From: Draconibacterium sp.
GTDB lineage: Bacteria; Bacteroidota; Bacteroidia; Bacteroidales; Prolixibacteraceae
DNA: 15,469 nt
Assembly: GCA_015493625.1 (NCBI GenBank)
Contig: WGCT01000568.1
Coordinates: 1-15,469, forward strand
Direction: 5' to 3'
Position numbers and translations under genes: made by a program. Positions 15,343 to 15,469 of the stretch are shown here, piece by piece (position 1 is the stretch's first letter; each line of letters opens with the position of its first letter). Under the pieces are notes generated by a model, which was not told the DNA's origin, did no database searches, and saw only the letters and a list, made by a program, of their open reading frames with translations.

Positions 15343-15366
15343 AACCCAAATAGTTTTTCGGGTTTT
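15343..15366 (+). terminator. Weak candidate terminator after ptpA
   Basis: AACCC (15343-15347) pairs with GGGTT (15360-15364) around a 12-base loop, with four T's at 15363-15366. It lies 20 bases after the stop codon, where a terminator is expected, but the stem is short and the T tract is poor. Confidence 0.3.
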
Positions 15367-15469
15367 AAAATAAAAAATACCCCCTAAAAAAAGAAAAGGG
15401 AAAAATAAAGAACAACCTAAAAGTGTAATCTATAAGCTATATAGTTTGAGTATTTTCTCAAACCACTTC

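Noticed and set aside
15430..15468. Possible C-terminal end of a minus-strand gene (frame ending KWFEKILKLYSL, stop at 15430)
   Set aside because: Only 12 codons are visible and a second minus-strand frame is also open at the window edge, so no coding call can be supported.
15421..15468. Cloverleaf-like set of stems at the right edge (AAGTG/CACTT, CTATA/TATAG, GTTTGAG/CTCAAAC), considered as a tRNA
   Set aside because: Arm lengths and the absence of conserved D-loop and T-loop bases do not fit a tRNA. The 7-base GTTTGAG/CTCAAAC hairpin is real, but without a T tract its role is unclear.

Overview
The window reads as chromosomal DNA of a member of the Bacteroidota, probably an order such as Bacteroidales or Marinilabiliales. 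The support is a SusC/SusD pair with a BT_3987-type (DUF1735) surface lipoprotein, a prolyl tripeptidyl peptidase very like that of Porphyromonas, A-rich start regions without Shine-Dalgarno sequences, and promoter-like matches to the Bacteroidota consensus (TTTG, then about 20 bases, then TAnnTTTG). The exact genus is an inference I cannot settle from the sequence.

Layout. Bases 1-1390 hold the 3' part of a conserved gene of unknown function, overlapping rsmI (16S rRNA 2'-O-methyltransferase) by 8 bases. Bases 1391-1736 are non-coding and contain a GC-rich, hairpin-forming block that looks like an interspersed repeat. A HAD phosphatase of the YjjG type follows (1737-2471), then a 394-base non-coding leader. 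Bases 2866-8549 are one operon: a SusC-family TonB-dependent transporter, a SusD-like lipoprotein and a DUF1735 lipoprotein, closed by a strong intrinsic terminator at 8571-8604. A second small plus-strand pair (8775-10126) encodes an outer-membrane beta-barrel protein and a secreted MORN-repeat protein. It runs convergently, 3 bases apart, into a minus-strand pair (dnaB, then a secreted protein of a family often labelled asparagine synthetase B). dnaB is divergent from a plus-strand gene for a PtpA-type exopeptidase (13203-15323). The intergenic space between them has candidate promoters on both strands and a perfect 14-base palindrome.

How the genes fit together. The Sus-type trio would bind an oligomeric nutrient at the cell surface and import it through the outer membrane. 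No glycoside hydrolase, sulfatase, sensor or anti-sigma gene lies beside it, so substrate and regulator are not revealed here. The peptidase, the barrel protein and the MORN protein are also predicted to be exported, so much of the window concerns the cell envelope. rsmI and dnaB are housekeeping genes. I did not find a clearly new multi-gene system. The most interesting points are the hairpin element after rsmI, the long susC leader, and the amidotransferase-like residues in the gene usually called asparagine synthetase B.
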